The position numbers and the translations under genes are program-made. Source: Pseudomonas sp. B21-056 (GTDB lineage Bacteria; Pseudomonadota; Gammaproteobacteria; Pseudomonadales; Pseudomonadaceae). Taken from it: a DNA stretch of 64,000 bases. This document shows, one piece after another, positions 8,929-17,992 of this stretch (its first letter is position 1; each line of letters starts with the position of its first letter). The stretch is from contig NZ_CP087203.1 of assembly GCF_026016325.1 (NCBI RefSeq), positions 930,001-994,000 on the forward strand, written 5' to 3'. The notes under the pieces are model-generated. The model ran no database searches, was not told the DNA's origin, and saw only the letters and a list, made by a program, of their open reading frames with translations.

Positions 8929-9038
8929 TGATCGTTCCCACGCTCTGCGTGGGCATGCAGCCCGGGACGCTCTGCGTCCCCAAAGCCGAACGCGGAGCGT
9001 CCGTTGAGGGGGCCCCACGCGGAGCGTGGGAACCATCA
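8929..9038. repeat. Intergenic palindromic repeat, 'CGTTCCCACGCTCTGCGTGGGAA' family, copy 1
   Basis: About 110 bases with outer arms TGATCGTTCCCACGC and its complement, and internal small hairpins (GACGCTCTGCGTC, GACGCTCC type). Five copies of this family occur in the window, all in gene gaps and in the same orientation. This copy is slightly diverged in its right arm (GGGAACCATCA). Confidence 0.9.
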
Positions 9039-9049
9039 GTGGGTGGGTA

Positions 9050-10207
9050 TCAGGCTTGCGCGGTTTCGGCCGGCGACACGATGCTGGTCTTACCGCCACG
9101 AGACCTGCCGGAACTCAGGTACTCGGCAATCGATTCCTGGGTCACCTCGCCGAGGAATACCCGTTCGGCATTCATCACCGGCAGCCACGAGCGGTTGAAC
9201 TCGTACATGCGCGACAGCAGGATCCGCAAGTGCTCGTCATAGGCCGCCGTGGCGTTGAACTCCCGCAGGAATTGCGCGCAGGTGCCGGTCTGGCGGTGCA
9301 GGTCGCGACGGCGCACATAGCCCAGCGCCTTGTTCTCGGCACAGGTGACCACCACGTAGCGACGGTCATGTTCATCCATCAATTCCAGCGCCTCGGCCAC
9401 CGGGGTTTCCGGGCTGACCGACGGCGCGTTGTCGGCCGCGTCCTCGGCCTTGACCAGCAGCAGTCGCTTGAGCGTGCTGTCCTGGCCGACGAAGTTGCTG
9501 ACGAACTCGTCGACCGGGTGCGCCAGCAGCGTGTCCGGATGATCACACTGGACCAACTTGCCGGCGCGGAAAATCGCGATCCTGTCCCCCAGCTTGATGG
9601 CTTCGTCGATGTCGTGGCTGACCATGATCACGGTCTTGTTCAGCGCCCGCTGCATGTCGAAGAACTCGTTCTGGATCATCTCGCGGTTGATCGGGTCCAC
9701 CGCGCCGAAGGGTTCGTCCATCAGCAGCAACGGCGCGTCGGCTGCCAGGGCGCGGATCACGCCGATCCGTTGTTGCTGGCCGCCCGACAGTTCACGGGGA
9801 TAGCGATGCAGGTACTGTTTGGGTTCGAGCTTGATCATGCTCATCAACTCGCGGGCGCGGTCGTGGCATCGCTGCTTGTCCCAGCCGAGCAGTTTCGGCA
9901 CCACCACGATGTTCTCCTCGATGGTCATGTTCGGGAACAGGCCGATCTGCTGGATCACGTAGCCGATGTTGCGGCGCAGGGTCACTTCGTCGAGATCGGT
10001 GGTGTCTTCGCCGTTGATCAGGATCTTGCCCGAGGTCGGCTTGATCAGGCGATTGATCATCTTCAGCGTGGTGCTCTTGCCACAGCCCGACGGCCCGAGG
10101 AATACGCAGATCTCGCCTTCATTGACGGTCAGGTTCACCGAGTCCACGGCTTTCACGTCCTTGCCGTTGCTCTTGAAGGTTTTGCTGAGGTTTTGAAGTT
10201 CGATCAT
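9050..10207 (-). CDS. opuCA: Osmoprotectant (glycine betaine/choline-type) ABC transporter ATPase with CBS domains
   Basis: 385-residue ATPase that powers uptake of compatible solutes. Walker A GPSGCGKST (39-47), signature LSGGQQQR, Walker B LLLMDEPFGAVD and the switch His in VSHDIDEA are intact. About 120 C-terminal residues hold a CBS pair (MDEHDRRYVVVTC, LPVMNAERVFLGEV), the ionic-strength sensor of OpuCA/OpuA-type ATPases. ATG 10207 is chosen over an upstream in-frame codon: MIELQNLSKTF is the family start, and the ATG overlaps the stop of the upstream permease gene (ATGA), implying translational coupling. It is the last gene of a permease-SBP-permease-ATPase operon, an order unlike the ATPase-first OpuCABCD operons. 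The family is firm; the substrate is inferred. Confidence 0.88.
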   Translation of the reverse strand: MIELQNLSKTFKSNGKDVKAVDSVNLTVNEGEICVFLGPSGCGKSTTLKMINRLIKPTSGKILINGEDTTDLDEVTLRRNIGYVIQQIGLFPNMTIEENIVVVPKLLGWDKQRCHDRARELMSMIKLEPKQYLHRYPRELSGGQQQRIGVIRALAADAPLLLMDEPFGAVDPINREMIQNEFFDMQRALNKTVIMVSHDIDEAIKLGDRIAIFRAGKLVQCDHPDTLLAHPVDEFVSNFVGQDSTLKRLLLVKAEDAADNAPSVSPETPVAEALELMDEHDRRYVVVTCAENKALGYVRRRDLHRQTGTCAQFLREFNATAAYDEHLRILLSRMYEFNRSWLPVMNAERVFLGEVTQESIAEYLSSGRSRGGKTSIVSPAETAQA

Positions 10208-10857
10208 TTGAGGAGTCCTTTTGGAGTCAGCGAGCGTTGCAGCCATTGCAGAAGCAGGTCGGCGACGATGGCCAGGAGGCTGACCAGCACGGCGCCGACG
10301 ATCAGCATCGACATGTCGCTGCGGCTGATGGAGGCCAGGATCAATACGCCGAGACCGCCGGCGCCGATGGTGGCGGCGATGGTCATGACGCCGATGTTCA
10401 TGACCACGGCGGTGCGCACGCCGGCGAGGATCACCGGCACGGCGATGGGCAGCTCGACCATGCGCAGGCGCTGGCCGAAGGTCATGCCGATGCCGCGGGC
10501 GGCTTCACGGATGCCCGGTTCAACGCCGGTGAGGGCCAGGTAGGTGTTGCGCATGATCGGCAGCAGGGAATACAGGAACACGGCGGTGATCGCCGGCATT
10601 GGCCCCAGGCCCTGGCCGAATTTGGAATAGAACGGCAACAACAGACCGAACAGCGCAATCGACGGGATCGTCAGCAGCACCGTGGCGCTGGCCTGCAACG
10701 GCCCGGCCAGTGCCGGGAAGCGGGTCATGAAAATACCCAGCGGCACGCCGATGAGAATCGCCAGGCTCACGGCAATGCCCACCAGCGTGATGTGCTGCCA
10801 GGTCAGGTGCATCACCTGCTGCCAGTCGAGATGGGAAAAGGCGTTCAACAATTCCAT
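10204..10857 (-). CDS. Osmoprotectant ABC transporter permease
   Basis: 217-residue inner-membrane permease of the OpuCB/OpuCD (BPD_transp_1) class with about five or six membrane helices (ITLVGIAVSLAILIGVPLGI, ATVLLTIPSIALFGLLLPF, IGVMTIAATIGAGGLGVLI, MLIVGAVLVSLLAIVADLLL). The EAA-type cytoplasmic loop that contacts the ATPase is EAARGIGMTFGQRLRMVELPIAVPVILAG. ATG 10857 is preceded by GAGGAAAA and gives the typical N-terminus, so longer in-frame extensions are rejected. It starts 10 bases after the substrate-binding protein gene and overlaps the ATPase gene by 4 bases. Confidence 0.87.
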   Translation of the reverse strand: MELLNAFSHLDWQQVMHLTWQHITLVGIAVSLAILIGVPLGIFMTRFPALAGPLQASATVLLTIPSIALFGLLLPFYSKFGQGLGPMPAITAVFLYSLLPIMRNTYLALTGVEPGIREAARGIGMTFGQRLRMVELPIAVPVILAGVRTAVVMNIGVMTIAATIGAGGLGVLILASISRSDMSMLIVGAVLVSLLAIVADLLLQWLQRSLTPKGLLK

Positions 10858-10867
10858 GGCTTTTTCC

Positions 10868-11761
10868 TCAGTTGATGGGGTGCTGGCGCAGGAAATCGGC
10901 GGCCACCACAGAAGGGCTCTCATGGTTGACGTCCACACGGGCATTGAGCTGGCGCATGGTTTCATCGTCGAACAGCTCGGCCAGGGGCTTGAGTTGCGCG
11001 GCCAGTTGCGGATGTGCGTCGAGGAACGCCTGGCGCACCACCGGCGCGGCGGTGTAGTCGGGGAAGTAGTGCTTGTCGTCCTCGAGCAATTTCAACTTGA
11101 AGGCGTTCAGCCGGCCATCGGTGGTGTACACCAGGCCGGCGAAAACCTGGCCGTTGCGCAGGGCGGTGTAGACCAGCCCTGCGTCCATCTGGCGGATATT
11201 CTCGCGGGTCAGGGTCATGCCGTATTGCTCGACCATGCCGGCCAGGCCGTCGGAACGATTGGCGAACTCGGTGTCGAGGGCCACCAAGTGATTCTCGTCC
11301 GCTTCGGCCTGCAGTACGCTGGTCAACTGGCTGATGTTGTTGATCTGCGGGTATTGGCGGGCGACTTTTTCCGGCAGGGCCAGGGCGTAGGTGTTGCTGA
11401 ACTTCGACGGTGCCAGCCAGGCCAGGCCCTTTTTCGCGTCAAGTTCCTTTACTCGGGCATAGGACTGGGCGCTGTCGAGTTTCTCCGTGACATGGTTGTA
11501 GGCCACCAGTGACACGCCGGTGTATTCCCAGAGCAGGTCCAGCTGTCCGGTTTCATGGGCGCTGCGGGCCAGGTTGCTGCCCAGTCCTCCAGTGATCTGC
11601 GCGTCGTAGCCTTTGCTGCGCAGGTATTGCGCGGTGATTTCCGCCAGCAGCGTCTGCTCGGTGAAGACCCGGGCGCCGAGGCGGATCACAGGTTTGTCCG
11701 CCGCTTGGGCAAATCCTGCAAACAGCAGGACGCAGCCCAGTATCAAGCTCAACTTCTTCAT
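10868..11761 (-). CDS. Osmoprotectant ABC transporter substrate-binding protein
   Basis: 297 residues with a Sec signal peptide (MKKLSLILGCVLLFAGFAQA, cleavage after AQA). The mature part is an OpuAC/OpuCC-type periplasmic binding protein: VIRLGARVFTEQTLLAEI, LDLLWEYTGVSLVAY, KFSNTYALAL, LDTEFANRSDGLAGM, YTTDGRLNAFKLKLLEDDKHYFPDY. Family members bind glycine betaine, choline or carnitine through an aromatic cage; the Tyr/Trp residues here fit, but the ligand cannot be named. No lipobox is present, as expected in a Gram-negative host. It lies between the two permease genes. Confidence 0.88.
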   Translation of the reverse strand: MKKLSLILGCVLLFAGFAQAADKPVIRLGARVFTEQTLLAEITAQYLRSKGYDAQITGGLGSNLARSAHETGQLDLLWEYTGVSLVAYNHVTEKLDSAQSYARVKELDAKKGLAWLAPSKFSNTYALALPEKVARQYPQINNISQLTSVLQAEADENHLVALDTEFANRSDGLAGMVEQYGMTLTRENIRQMDAGLVYTALRNGQVFAGLVYTTDGRLNAFKLKLLEDDKHYFPDYTAAPVVRQAFLDAHPQLAAQLKPLAELFDDETMRQLNARVDVNHESPSVVAADFLRQHPIN

Positions 11762-11785
11762 GATGATTCCTTTATCCAGCCGGCT

Positions 11786-12502
11786 TTAGGACGGTCGCAG
11801 ACCACGTTCCAGCCAGAGGCGGCTGGCCAGTGTCACCAGGCCGTCGAGCAACAACGCCAGCAGGGCGGTGCAGGCGGCGCCGAGCAACAGTTGCGGCTGA
11901 TTGTTCAAGGCAATGCCGGGGAAGATCAGGCTGCCCAGGCTGTTGGCACCGATCAGGAACGCCAGCGGCGCGGTGCCGACATTGATCGCCAGGGCAACGC
12001 GCACGCCGCCGACGATGATCGGCACGGCGTTGGGCAACTCGACTTTCCACAGCACCTGGCGCGGGGTCATGCCGATGCCGGTGGCGGCTTCCTTGAGAGA
12101 ACCCTGGACGTTTTTCAGGCCTTCATAGGTGTTGCGCACGATGGGCAGCAGCGAGGCGAGGAACAGGGCGAAGATGGCCGGCCCGCTGCCGATCCCCAAC
12201 ACGCCGAGGGCGATGGCCAGCACGGCCAGGGGCGGCACGGTGTTGCCGATGTTGAAGACTTGCATGAAGCGCTCGGCGCGTCCGACCATGCCGGGCCGGC
12301 TGAGGACGATGCCGGCGGGGATGCCCACGATCAGGGCCGCCAGCATGGAAACCAGTACCAGCATCAGGTGGGCTTGCAGGTAGAACAGCAGGTCGTCGCG
12401 ATAATGCTGGATCGTATCGATACCGATCCAATGGACCAGCAGGGCCAGGAGGGTGGCGACGACGACACCCCCTGTCAGCCCTTTGCCATAGCGGATAGCC
12501 AC
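11786..12502 (-). CDS. Osmoprotectant ABC transporter permease (first gene of operon)
   Basis: 238-residue second permease of the osmoprotectant system, with membrane helices such as GLTGGVVVATLLALLVHWIG, LMLVLVSMLAALIVGIPAGI and AIFALFLASLLPIVRN, and the EAA loop EAATGIGMTPRQVLWKVELPNAVP. The open frame extends further upstream, but GTG 12502 with AAAGGAG 9 bases before it is the best start; the extra N-terminal residues would be Arg/Pro-rich and unlike the family. It leads a four-gene minus-strand operon and is divergent from prfC. Confidence 0.85.
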   Translation of the reverse strand: MAIRYGKGLTGGVVVATLLALLVHWIGIDTIQHYRDDLLFYLQAHLMLVLVSMLAALIVGIPAGIVLSRPGMVGRAERFMQVFNIGNTVPPLAVLAIALGVLGIGSGPAIFALFLASLLPIVRNTYEGLKNVQGSLKEAATGIGMTPRQVLWKVELPNAVPIIVGGVRVALAINVGTAPLAFLIGANSLGSLIFPGIALNNQPQLLLGAACTALLALLLDGLVTLASRLWLERGLRPS

Positions 12503-12831
12503 AGGCGGACTCCTTTGTCTTTCAGTCGGCGCGCGCTTCCCCGGGCGGCAGACCGTAGGGTTGCCGGGAAAACGTTCGCGAGAAGCAGCTCTTTTCAATG
12601 CCGGTAAACGGCATGCAGATCGAGCCATGAGCGCAGCCTCGTCAGGCTAACTTGCTGATTTTTCAGCCCCTGACGAACAGATGCAGCAGGGGGGTGGACG
12701 TCTCCACGGGACAAAAGGTTCCCATGCCGGGAAGCATCCGGCCACCTTCGATGTGCTCAACGGTTCGGTTCCTGGCACAAGTTGAGCTATAATCGCCGCC
12801 CTTTTTTGAATCACCTGCCAGGCGATTTCCC
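12503..12831. promoter_or_regulatory. Divergent promoter region of the osmoprotectant operon and prfC
   Basis: A 329-base gap. For prfC, a good -10 TATAAT is at 12788-12793, with a poor -35 around 12764-12770, placing transcription start about 30-40 bases before the ATG. No clear promoter for the minus-strand operon could be picked out, and I see no gene here. Confidence 0.55.
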
Positions 12832-14415
12832 ATGACCAAACAGGCCGCCGAAGTCGCGAAACGCCGCACTTTCGCCATTATTTCCCACCCCGATGCCGGT
12901 AAGACCACCATCACCGAGAAGCTCCTGCTGATGGGCAAGGCGATTGCGGTTGCCGGCACGGTGAAATCGCGCAAGTCCGACCGCCATGCCACCTCCGACT
13001 GGATGGAGATGGAAAAGCAGCGGGGTATTTCCATTACCACGTCGGTCATGCAGTTCCCGTATCGCGAGCACATGATCAACCTGCTCGACACCCCGGGCCA
13101 CGAAGACTTCTCCGAAGACACCTACCGCACCCTGACCGCGGTGGACTCGGCGCTGATGGTGCTTGACGGTGGTAAAGGCGTCGAGCCACGGACCATCGCG
13201 CTGATGGAAGTCTGCCGGCTGCGGGACACGCCGATTGTCAGCTTCATCAACAAACTCGACCGCGACATCCGCGACCCGATCGAACTGCTCGACGAGATCG
13301 AAGCGGTCCTGAAGATCAAGGCCGCGCCGATCACCTGGCCGATCGGTTGCTACCGCGACTTCAAAGGCGTGTACCACCTGGCCGATGATTACATCATCGT
13401 CTACACCGCCGGCCACGGGCATGAGCGCACCGAAACCAGGATCATCGAAAAGCTCGACTCGGACGAAGCCCGCGCCCACCTGGGCGACGAGTACGAGCGC
13501 TTCGTCGAGCAACTGGAGCTGGTGCAGGGCGCCTGCCATGAGTTCGACCAACAGGCGTTCATCGATGGCCAGATGACCCCGGTGTTCTTCGGGACCGCGC
13601 TGGGCAACTTCGGTGTGGATCATGTGCTCGATGCCGTGGTCGACTGGGCCCCGCGTCCGCTGCCGCGGGTCGCCAACGAGCGCACCGTGGAGCCGGTGGA
13701 AGAGAAGTTCTCGGGCTTCATCTTCAAGATCCAGGCGAACATGGACCCCAAGCACCGCGACCGCATCGCGTTCATGCGCATCTGCTCCGGCAAATACGAA
13801 AAAGGCATGAAGATGCGCCACGTGCGCACCGGCAAGGACGTGCGCATCGGCGACGCCCTGACCTTCTTCTCCTCGGAACGCGAGCAACTGGAAGAAGCCT
13901 TCGCCGGTGACATCATCGGTCTGCACAACCATGGCACCATCCAGATCGGCGATACCTTCACCGAAGGTGAAGCCCTGGGGTTCACCGGCATCCCGCACTT
14001 CGCCCCGGAACTGTTCCGCCGCGTCCGCCTGAAAGACCCGCTCAAGTCCAAGCAACTGCGCCAGGGCCTGCAGCAACTGGCCGAAGAGGGCGCCACCCAG
14101 GTGTTCTTCCCGGAGCGCAGCAACGACATCATCCTCGGTGCGGTCGGCGTGCTGCAGTTCGATGTGGTCGCCAGCCGCTTGAAAGAGGAATACAAGGTCG
14201 AATGCTCCTATGAGCCGATCACCGTGTACTCGGCCCGTTGGGTCGATTGCGCCGACAAGAAAAAACTTGAGGAATTCACCAACAAGGCTGTGGAGAACCT
14301 GGCGCTGGACGGCGGCGGTCACCTGACCTACCTGGCCCCGACCCGGGTCAACCTGGCGCTGATGGAAGAGCGCTGGCCGGACGTGAAATTCCGCGCGACC
14401 CGTGAGCATCACTAA
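12832..14415 (+). CDS. prfC: Peptide chain release factor 3 (RF3)
   Basis: Translational GTPase that recycles RF1/RF2 from the ribosome after peptide release. 527 residues, the standard length. G1 HPDAGKTT (19-26), the [10 protein letters not shown] switch, G3 [15 protein letters not shown] and G4 NKLD are visible, followed by domain II ([36 protein letters not shown]) and domain III ([20 protein letters not shown]). The ATG has little Shine-Dalgarno but gives the canonical [17 protein letters not shown] start. It is a single-gene unit with its own promoter and a strong terminator. Confidence 0.97.
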   Translation: MTKQAAEVAKRRTFAIISHPDAGKTTITEKLLLMGKAIAVAGTVKSRKSDRHATSDWMEMEKQRGISITTSVMQFPYREHMINLLDTPGHEDFSEDTYRTLTAVDSALMVLDGGKGVEPRTIALMEVCRLRDTPIVSFINKLDRDIRDPIELLDEIEAVLKIKAAPITWPIGCYRDFKGVYHLADDYIIVYTAGHGHERTETRIIEKLDSDEARAHLGDEYERFVEQLELVQGACHEFDQQAFIDGQMTPVFFGTALGNFGVDHVLDAVVDWAPRPLPRVANERTVEPVEEKFSGFIFKIQANMDPKHRDRIAFMRICSGKYEKGMKMRHVRTGKDVRIGDALTFFSSEREQLEEAFAGDIIGLHNHGTIQIGDTFTEGEALGFTGIPHFAPELFRRVRLKDPLKSKQLRQGLQQLAEEGATQVFFPERSNDIILGAVGVLQFDVVASRLKEEYKVECSYEPITVYSARWVDCADKKKLEEFTNKAVENLALDGGGHLTYLAPTRVNLALMEERWPDVKFRATREHH

Positions 14416-14434
14416 GCGCTGAGCCGCAAGACCC

Positions 14435-14467
14435 AAAGCCCCGTTGCGAAAGCTGCGGGGCTTTTTT
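14435..14467 (+). terminator. Rho-independent terminator of prfC
   Basis: Stem AAGCCCCG (14436-14443) pairing with CGGGGCTT (14456-14463), followed by a run of six T (14462-14467), 20 bases after the stop codon. Confidence 0.88.
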
Positions 14468-14492
14468 ATACCTGCTCGTTACGGCGCTGACC

Positions 14493-14583
14493 CTGTGGGA
14501 GCGAGCTTGCTCGCGATGGCGACAGACCATTCGATATTGATGCAGCTGACAGACCGCTATCGCGAGCAGGCTCGCTCCCACAG
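14493..14583. repeat. REPIN (REP doublet), 'GTGGGAGCGAGC' family, copy 1
   Basis: Two inverted REP units (CTGTGGGAGCGAGCTTGCTCGCGAT at the left and its complement at the right, 14559-14583) around a 40-base spacer. The remaining part of the 327-base prfC-to-14743 gap (14584-14742) shows no gene; it must hold the promoter of the next gene. Confidence 0.88.
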
Positions 14584-14742
14584 TTCATAGCGGTTTGGAA
14601 TTGACTCTATTCGAAAGTGATCTGTCCCCCAGCGGCATTCTGCCCCCGGTTCTGCGTCCTAGTCTTACGAGCCAGCCTGTTCGGGACTAGATTTCCTGAA
14701 CGCCGTGGGGTCCCGGCTTTATCCAGGAAAGAGGAATCGGTT

Positions 14743-14985
14743 ATGAACAGGTTTCTGCGTGTGCTGTTGTTACTGAAGGTTTTGGTGATGCTGTCCCTGG
14801 GCTCCAGCGCCGTATGGGCGGAGTGCGTCGACCACGGGCAACATGCCTCGAGTGGGCAAGTGGTGCAGGGGGGAATGATGGTGGCGGCGTCCGAAACCCA
14901 GCCGGGGGATCAGGACAACGATGACTCGACGATTGATGAGCCGGACGATGGGGATGAAAGTGACGAAGGCGATAGCCAGACGTAG
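14743..14985 (+). CDS. Small secreted acidic hypothetical protein
   Basis: 80 residues, no family recognised. The first 26 residues form a convincing Sec signal peptide (two Arg, then a Leu-rich core, ending in VWA). The mature part of about 54 residues has a His/Gln/Gly stretch (ECVDHGQHASSGQVVQGG) and an extremely acidic tail from about residue 54 (DNDDSTIDEPDDGDESDEGD). GAGGA lies 8 bases before the ATG, supporting a real gene. The acidic tail suggests binding of cations or of a basic partner in the periplasm, which is only inference. It is flanked by REPINs and separated from its neighbours. Confidence 0.65.
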   Translation: MNRFLRVLLLLKVLVMLSLGSSAVWAECVDHGQHASSGQVVQGGMMVAASETQPGDQDNDDSTIDEPDDGDESDEGDSQT

Positions 14986-15005
14986 CCTCCCCGACAAGCA
15001 GAAGA

Positions 15006-15099
15006 CCGTGGCGAGGGAGCTTGCTCCCGCTGGACTGCGCAGCAGTCCCCGAAAAGGGGCCGCTTCGCGACCCAGCGGGAGCAAGCTCCCTCGCCACGG
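15006..15099. repeat. REPIN, 'GTGGCGAGGGAGCTTGCTCCC' family
   Basis: Inverted pair: CCGTGGCGAGGGAGCTTGC at the left and its complement ending at 15099, with a short hairpin-rich spacer (GGACTGCGCAGCAGTCC). It sits 12 bases downstream of the dppF stop, where it may act as an mRNA 3'-end hairpin. Confidence 0.88.
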
Positions 15100-15111
15100 T
15101 TTCGGTGGGTA

Positions 15112-16092
15112 TTACGCCGCGCCGTCGAGGAACTGCTCGGCGTAATGGCACGCTACCAACCGATTATCGAGTGGGCGCAGGGCCGGCTCTTCGGTCTTGC
15201 AGCGCTCGGTGGCGTATGGGCAGCGCTTGTGGAAGGCACAGCCGGACGGTGGGTTGAGCGGGTTGGGTAGCTCGCCGACGATCTTGATCTTCGGCTTGTT
15301 CGGGTCCGGGTGGATGGTCGGGGTGGCCGACAGCAGCGCCTGGGTGTACGGATGCAACGGGCGGCTGTAGATCGACTCGTTGGGGCCCATTTCTACCGGG
15401 CGGCCGAGGTACATCACCATCACATCGTCGGCGACGTGTTGCACCACCGCCAGGTTGTGGGAAATGAACACGTAGGCGGTGTTGAACTCCTGCTGCAGAT
15501 CCATGAACAGGTTGAGTACCTGGGCCTGGATCGACACGTCCAGCGCCGACGTCGGTTCGTCCGCCACCAGCACCTTGGGTTGCAGCATCATGGCGCGGGC
15601 CAGGGCGATGCGTTGGCGCTGGCCGCCGGAGAACATGTGCGGGTAGCGCTGATAGTGCTCGGGGCGCAAGCCCACCTGCTTCATCATCGCCTGGACTTTT
15701 TCCCGCCGCTCGGTGGCCGACAGGTTGGTGTTGATCAGCAGCGGTTCGGCCAGTTGATCGCCGATCTTCTGCCGCGGGTTGAGGGACGCGTAAGGGCTCT
15801 GGAACACCATCTGCACGTCTTTGCGCAACTGCTTGCGCTCGGCCTTGTTGGCGCCGGCCACTTCCTGCCCGGCGATTTTCAACGAGCCCGAGGACGGCTC
15901 TTCGATCAGAGTCAGCGCCCGGGCGAGGGTGGATTTGCCGCAACCGGATTCGCCCACCACGGCCAGGGTCTTGCCGGCCTCGAGTTCGAACGACACGCCG
16001 TTGAGGGCGCGCACGGTCGCATGGCCCTTGAACATGCCACGGGACACTTCGTAGTGACGGGTCAGGTCACGGGCGGTAAGTACGACGGCCAT
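15112..16092 (-). CDS. dppF: Dipeptide ABC transporter ATPase DppF
   Basis: 326-residue oligopeptide/dipeptide ATPase, second of the pair that drives DppBC. Walker A GESGCGKST, signature FSGGQRQRIALARA, Walker B KVLVADEPTSALD and H-loop FISHNL are intact. The oligo_HPY C-terminus is present (PLHPYTQALLSATP, with the Cys-containing CAFHKRCPYATERCKTEEP cluster). ATG 16092 shares its A with the dppD stop (TGATG) and sits 7 bases after AGGAGG, so it is preferred to the in-frame GTG at 16095. It is the last gene of the dppBCDF unit and is followed by a REPIN. Confidence 0.94.
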   Translation of the reverse strand: MAVVLTARDLTRHYEVSRGMFKGHATVRALNGVSFELEAGKTLAVVGESGCGKSTLARALTLIEEPSSGSLKIAGQEVAGANKAERKQLRKDVQMVFQSPYASLNPRQKIGDQLAEPLLINTNLSATERREKVQAMMKQVGLRPEHYQRYPHMFSGGQRQRIALARAMMLQPKVLVADEPTSALDVSIQAQVLNLFMDLQQEFNTAYVFISHNLAVVQHVADDVMVMYLGRPVEMGPNESIYSRPLHPYTQALLSATPTIHPDPNKPKIKIVGELPNPLNPPSGCAFHKRCPYATERCKTEEPALRPLDNRLVACHYAEQFLDGAA

Positions 16093-17060
16093 CACGCCAC
16101 CTCCTGGTTCAACGGGTAGAAGCAGCGGGCGAGGCTGTTGGTTTTCGGGTCAAGGGCAGGGCGTTGTTGGCGGCAGTTGTCCTGCACGTAGGGGCAGCGT
16201 GGCGACAGCAGGCAACCTTGCGGACGGTCGTAGCGACCGGGGACGATGCCCGGCAGCGTCGCCAGGCGCTCGGCACCCATGCTGTGTTCCGGAATCGCCG
16301 CCAGCAAGGCTTCGCTGTACGGGTGGGCCGGAATGTCGAACAGCTGCGGCACCTTGCCCACTTCCACGGCTTGACCGGCGTACATCACACAGACGCGCTG
16401 GGCGGTTTCCGCCACGACGGCGAGGTCGTGGGTGATCAACACCAGGCCCATCTCCTGCTCTTTTTGCAGCGCCAGCAACAGGTCCATGATCTGCGCCTGG
16501 ATGGTCACGTCCAGGGCGGTGGTCGGTTCGTCGGCGATCAGCAGTTTCGGCTCGCCGGCAATCGCCATGGCAATCGCCACGCGCTGGCTCATGCCGCCGG
16601 ACAGTTGATGAGGATAAGCCTCCATGCGGCTGGCGGCTCCCGGGATCTCGACTTTTTCCAGCAGTTCGATGGCACGCTTGCGGGCGGCCTTGCCGGACAT
16701 CTTCAAGTGCAGGCGCAGTACTTCTTCGATCTGGAAACCCACGGTGTAGCTGGGGTTGAGCGCGGTCATCGGGTCTTGGAACACCATTGCCAGGTCCTTG
16801 CCGACGATCTGCCGGCGCTGGCGGGCGCTGAGCTTGAGCATGTTCTTGCCGTCGAAGTTCAGCGCATCGGCGGTGACGATGCCGGGGTGCTCGATCAGCC
16901 CCATCAGCGCCATCATGGTCACGGATTTGCCCGAACCCGATTCGCCGACAATCGCCAGTACTTCGCCTTTTTCCACGCTCAGGTCCAGGCCGTCGACCAC
17001 CGGCACGGCGGTGGCGTCGCCAAAGCGGACGTTGAGATTCTTGATTTCTAGCAGTGACAT
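16092..17060 (-). CDS. dppD: Dipeptide ABC transporter ATPase DppD
   Basis: 322-residue ATPase partner of DppF. Walker [12 protein letters not shown]-loop [12 protein letters not shown], signature [14 protein letters not shown], Walker [14 protein letters not shown] and the oligo_HPY tail ([12 protein letters not shown], then [14 protein letters not shown]) are present. ATG 17060 ([11 protein letters not shown]) follows GGAGA; a longer frame reading back into dppC is not supported. It starts 10 bases after the dppC stop and overlaps dppF by one base. Confidence 0.94.
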   Translation of the reverse strand: MSLLEIKNLNVRFGDATAVPVVDGLDLSVEKGEVLAIVGESGSGKSVTMMALMGLIEHPGIVTADALNFDGKNMLKLSARQRRQIVGKDLAMVFQDPMTALNPSYTVGFQIEEVLRLHLKMSGKAARKRAIELLEKVEIPGAASRMEAYPHQLSGGMSQRVAIAMAIAGEPKLLIADEPTTALDVTIQAQIMDLLLALQKEQEMGLVLITHDLAVVAETAQRVCVMYAGQAVEVGKVPQLFDIPAHPYSEALLAAIPEHSMGAERLATLPGIVPGRYDRPQGCLLSPRCPYVQDNCRQQRPALDPKTNSLARCFYPLNQEVA

Positions 17061-17070
17061 GGGAATCTCC

Positions 17071-17982
17071 TCAGGCGGCATTCTTGAGTTTCGGGTCCAG
17101 CGCATCGCGCAGCCCGTCGCCCATCAGGTTGATTGCCAGCACGCTGAGCAAAATGGTCAGGCCAGGCAGGCTCACGACCCACCAGGCACGTTCGATGTAG
17201 TCGCGGGCCGAGGCCAGCATGGTGCCCCATTCCGGGGTCGGCGGCTGGACACCCAGGCCGAGGAAGCCCAGGGCGGCGGCGTCGAGGATTGCCGAGGAAA
17301 AGCTCAGCGTGGCCTGGACGATCAGCGGTGCCATGCAGTTGGGCAGCACGGTGATGAACATCAAGCGCGGCAGGCCGGCACCGGCCAGGCGGGCGGCGGT
17401 CACGTAGTCGCGGTTCAGTTCGCCCATGACGGCGGCGCGGGTCAGGCGCACGTAGGACGGCAGGGACACGATGGCGATGGCGATCACGGTGTTGATCAGG
17501 CCTGGGCCGAGGATGGCGACGATCGCCACGGCCAGCAGCAGCGAGGGCAGGGCCAGCATGATGTCCATCAGGCGCATGATGGTCGGGCCGAGGATGCGCG
17601 GGAAGAACCCGGCGAACAGGCCCAGCAGGATGCCCGGGATCAGCGACATCACCACCGACGACAAGCCGATCAGCAGCGACAGGCGCGAACCCTGGATCAG
17701 CCGGGACAGCAAATCGCGGCCCAGTTCGTCGGTGCCCAGCAGGAACTGCAGTTGCCCGCCTTCGAGCCAGGCCGGCGGCGTCAGCAGGAAGTCGCGGTAC
17801 TGCTCGCTCGGGTCGTGAGGCGCGACCCACGGGGCGAAGAGCGCGCAGAACACCACCAGGATCATGAACATCAGCCCGGCCACGGCGCCCTTGTTACGGG
17901 AAAACGCTTGCCAGAATTCTTTGTACAGGGACGGGTACAGCAGGCTTTGATCGACTGCTACCGAAGGAGTTGGAGTACTCAT
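17071..17982 (-). CDS. dppC: Dipeptide ABC transporter permease DppC
   Basis: 303-residue inner-membrane permease of the OppC/DppC type. An N-terminal cytoplasmic segment ([18 protein letters not shown]) precedes the first membrane helix; later helices include [20 protein letters not shown] and [17 protein letters not shown]. The EAA loop [23 protein letters not shown] contacts the ATPases. ATG 17982 ([13 protein letters not shown]) is the family start. It begins 10 bases after dppB. Confidence 0.93.
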   Translation of the reverse strand: MSTPTPSVAVDQSLLYPSLYKEFWQAFSRNKGAVAGLMFMILVVFCALFAPWVAPHDPSEQYRDFLLTPPAWLEGGQLQFLLGTDELGRDLLSRLIQGSRLSLLIGLSSVVMSLIPGILLGLFAGFFPRILGPTIMRLMDIMLALPSLLLAVAIVAILGPGLINTVIAIAIVSLPSYVRLTRAAVMGELNRDYVTAARLAGAGLPRLMFITVLPNCMAPLIVQATLSFSSAILDAAALGFLGLGVQPPTPEWGTMLASARDYIERAWWVVSLPGLTILLSVLAINLMGDGLRDALDPKLKNAA

Positions 17983-17992
17983 GGATTTGATC

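Noticed and set aside
8796..9242. Plus-strand frame over the palindromic repeat near 8929
   Set aside because: Translation of repeat sequence (RGASVEGAPRGAWE-type) running into the antisense of the osmoprotectant ATPase gene.
12811..14436. 541-codon minus-strand frame
   Set aside because: Shadow of prfC, which is unmistakable.
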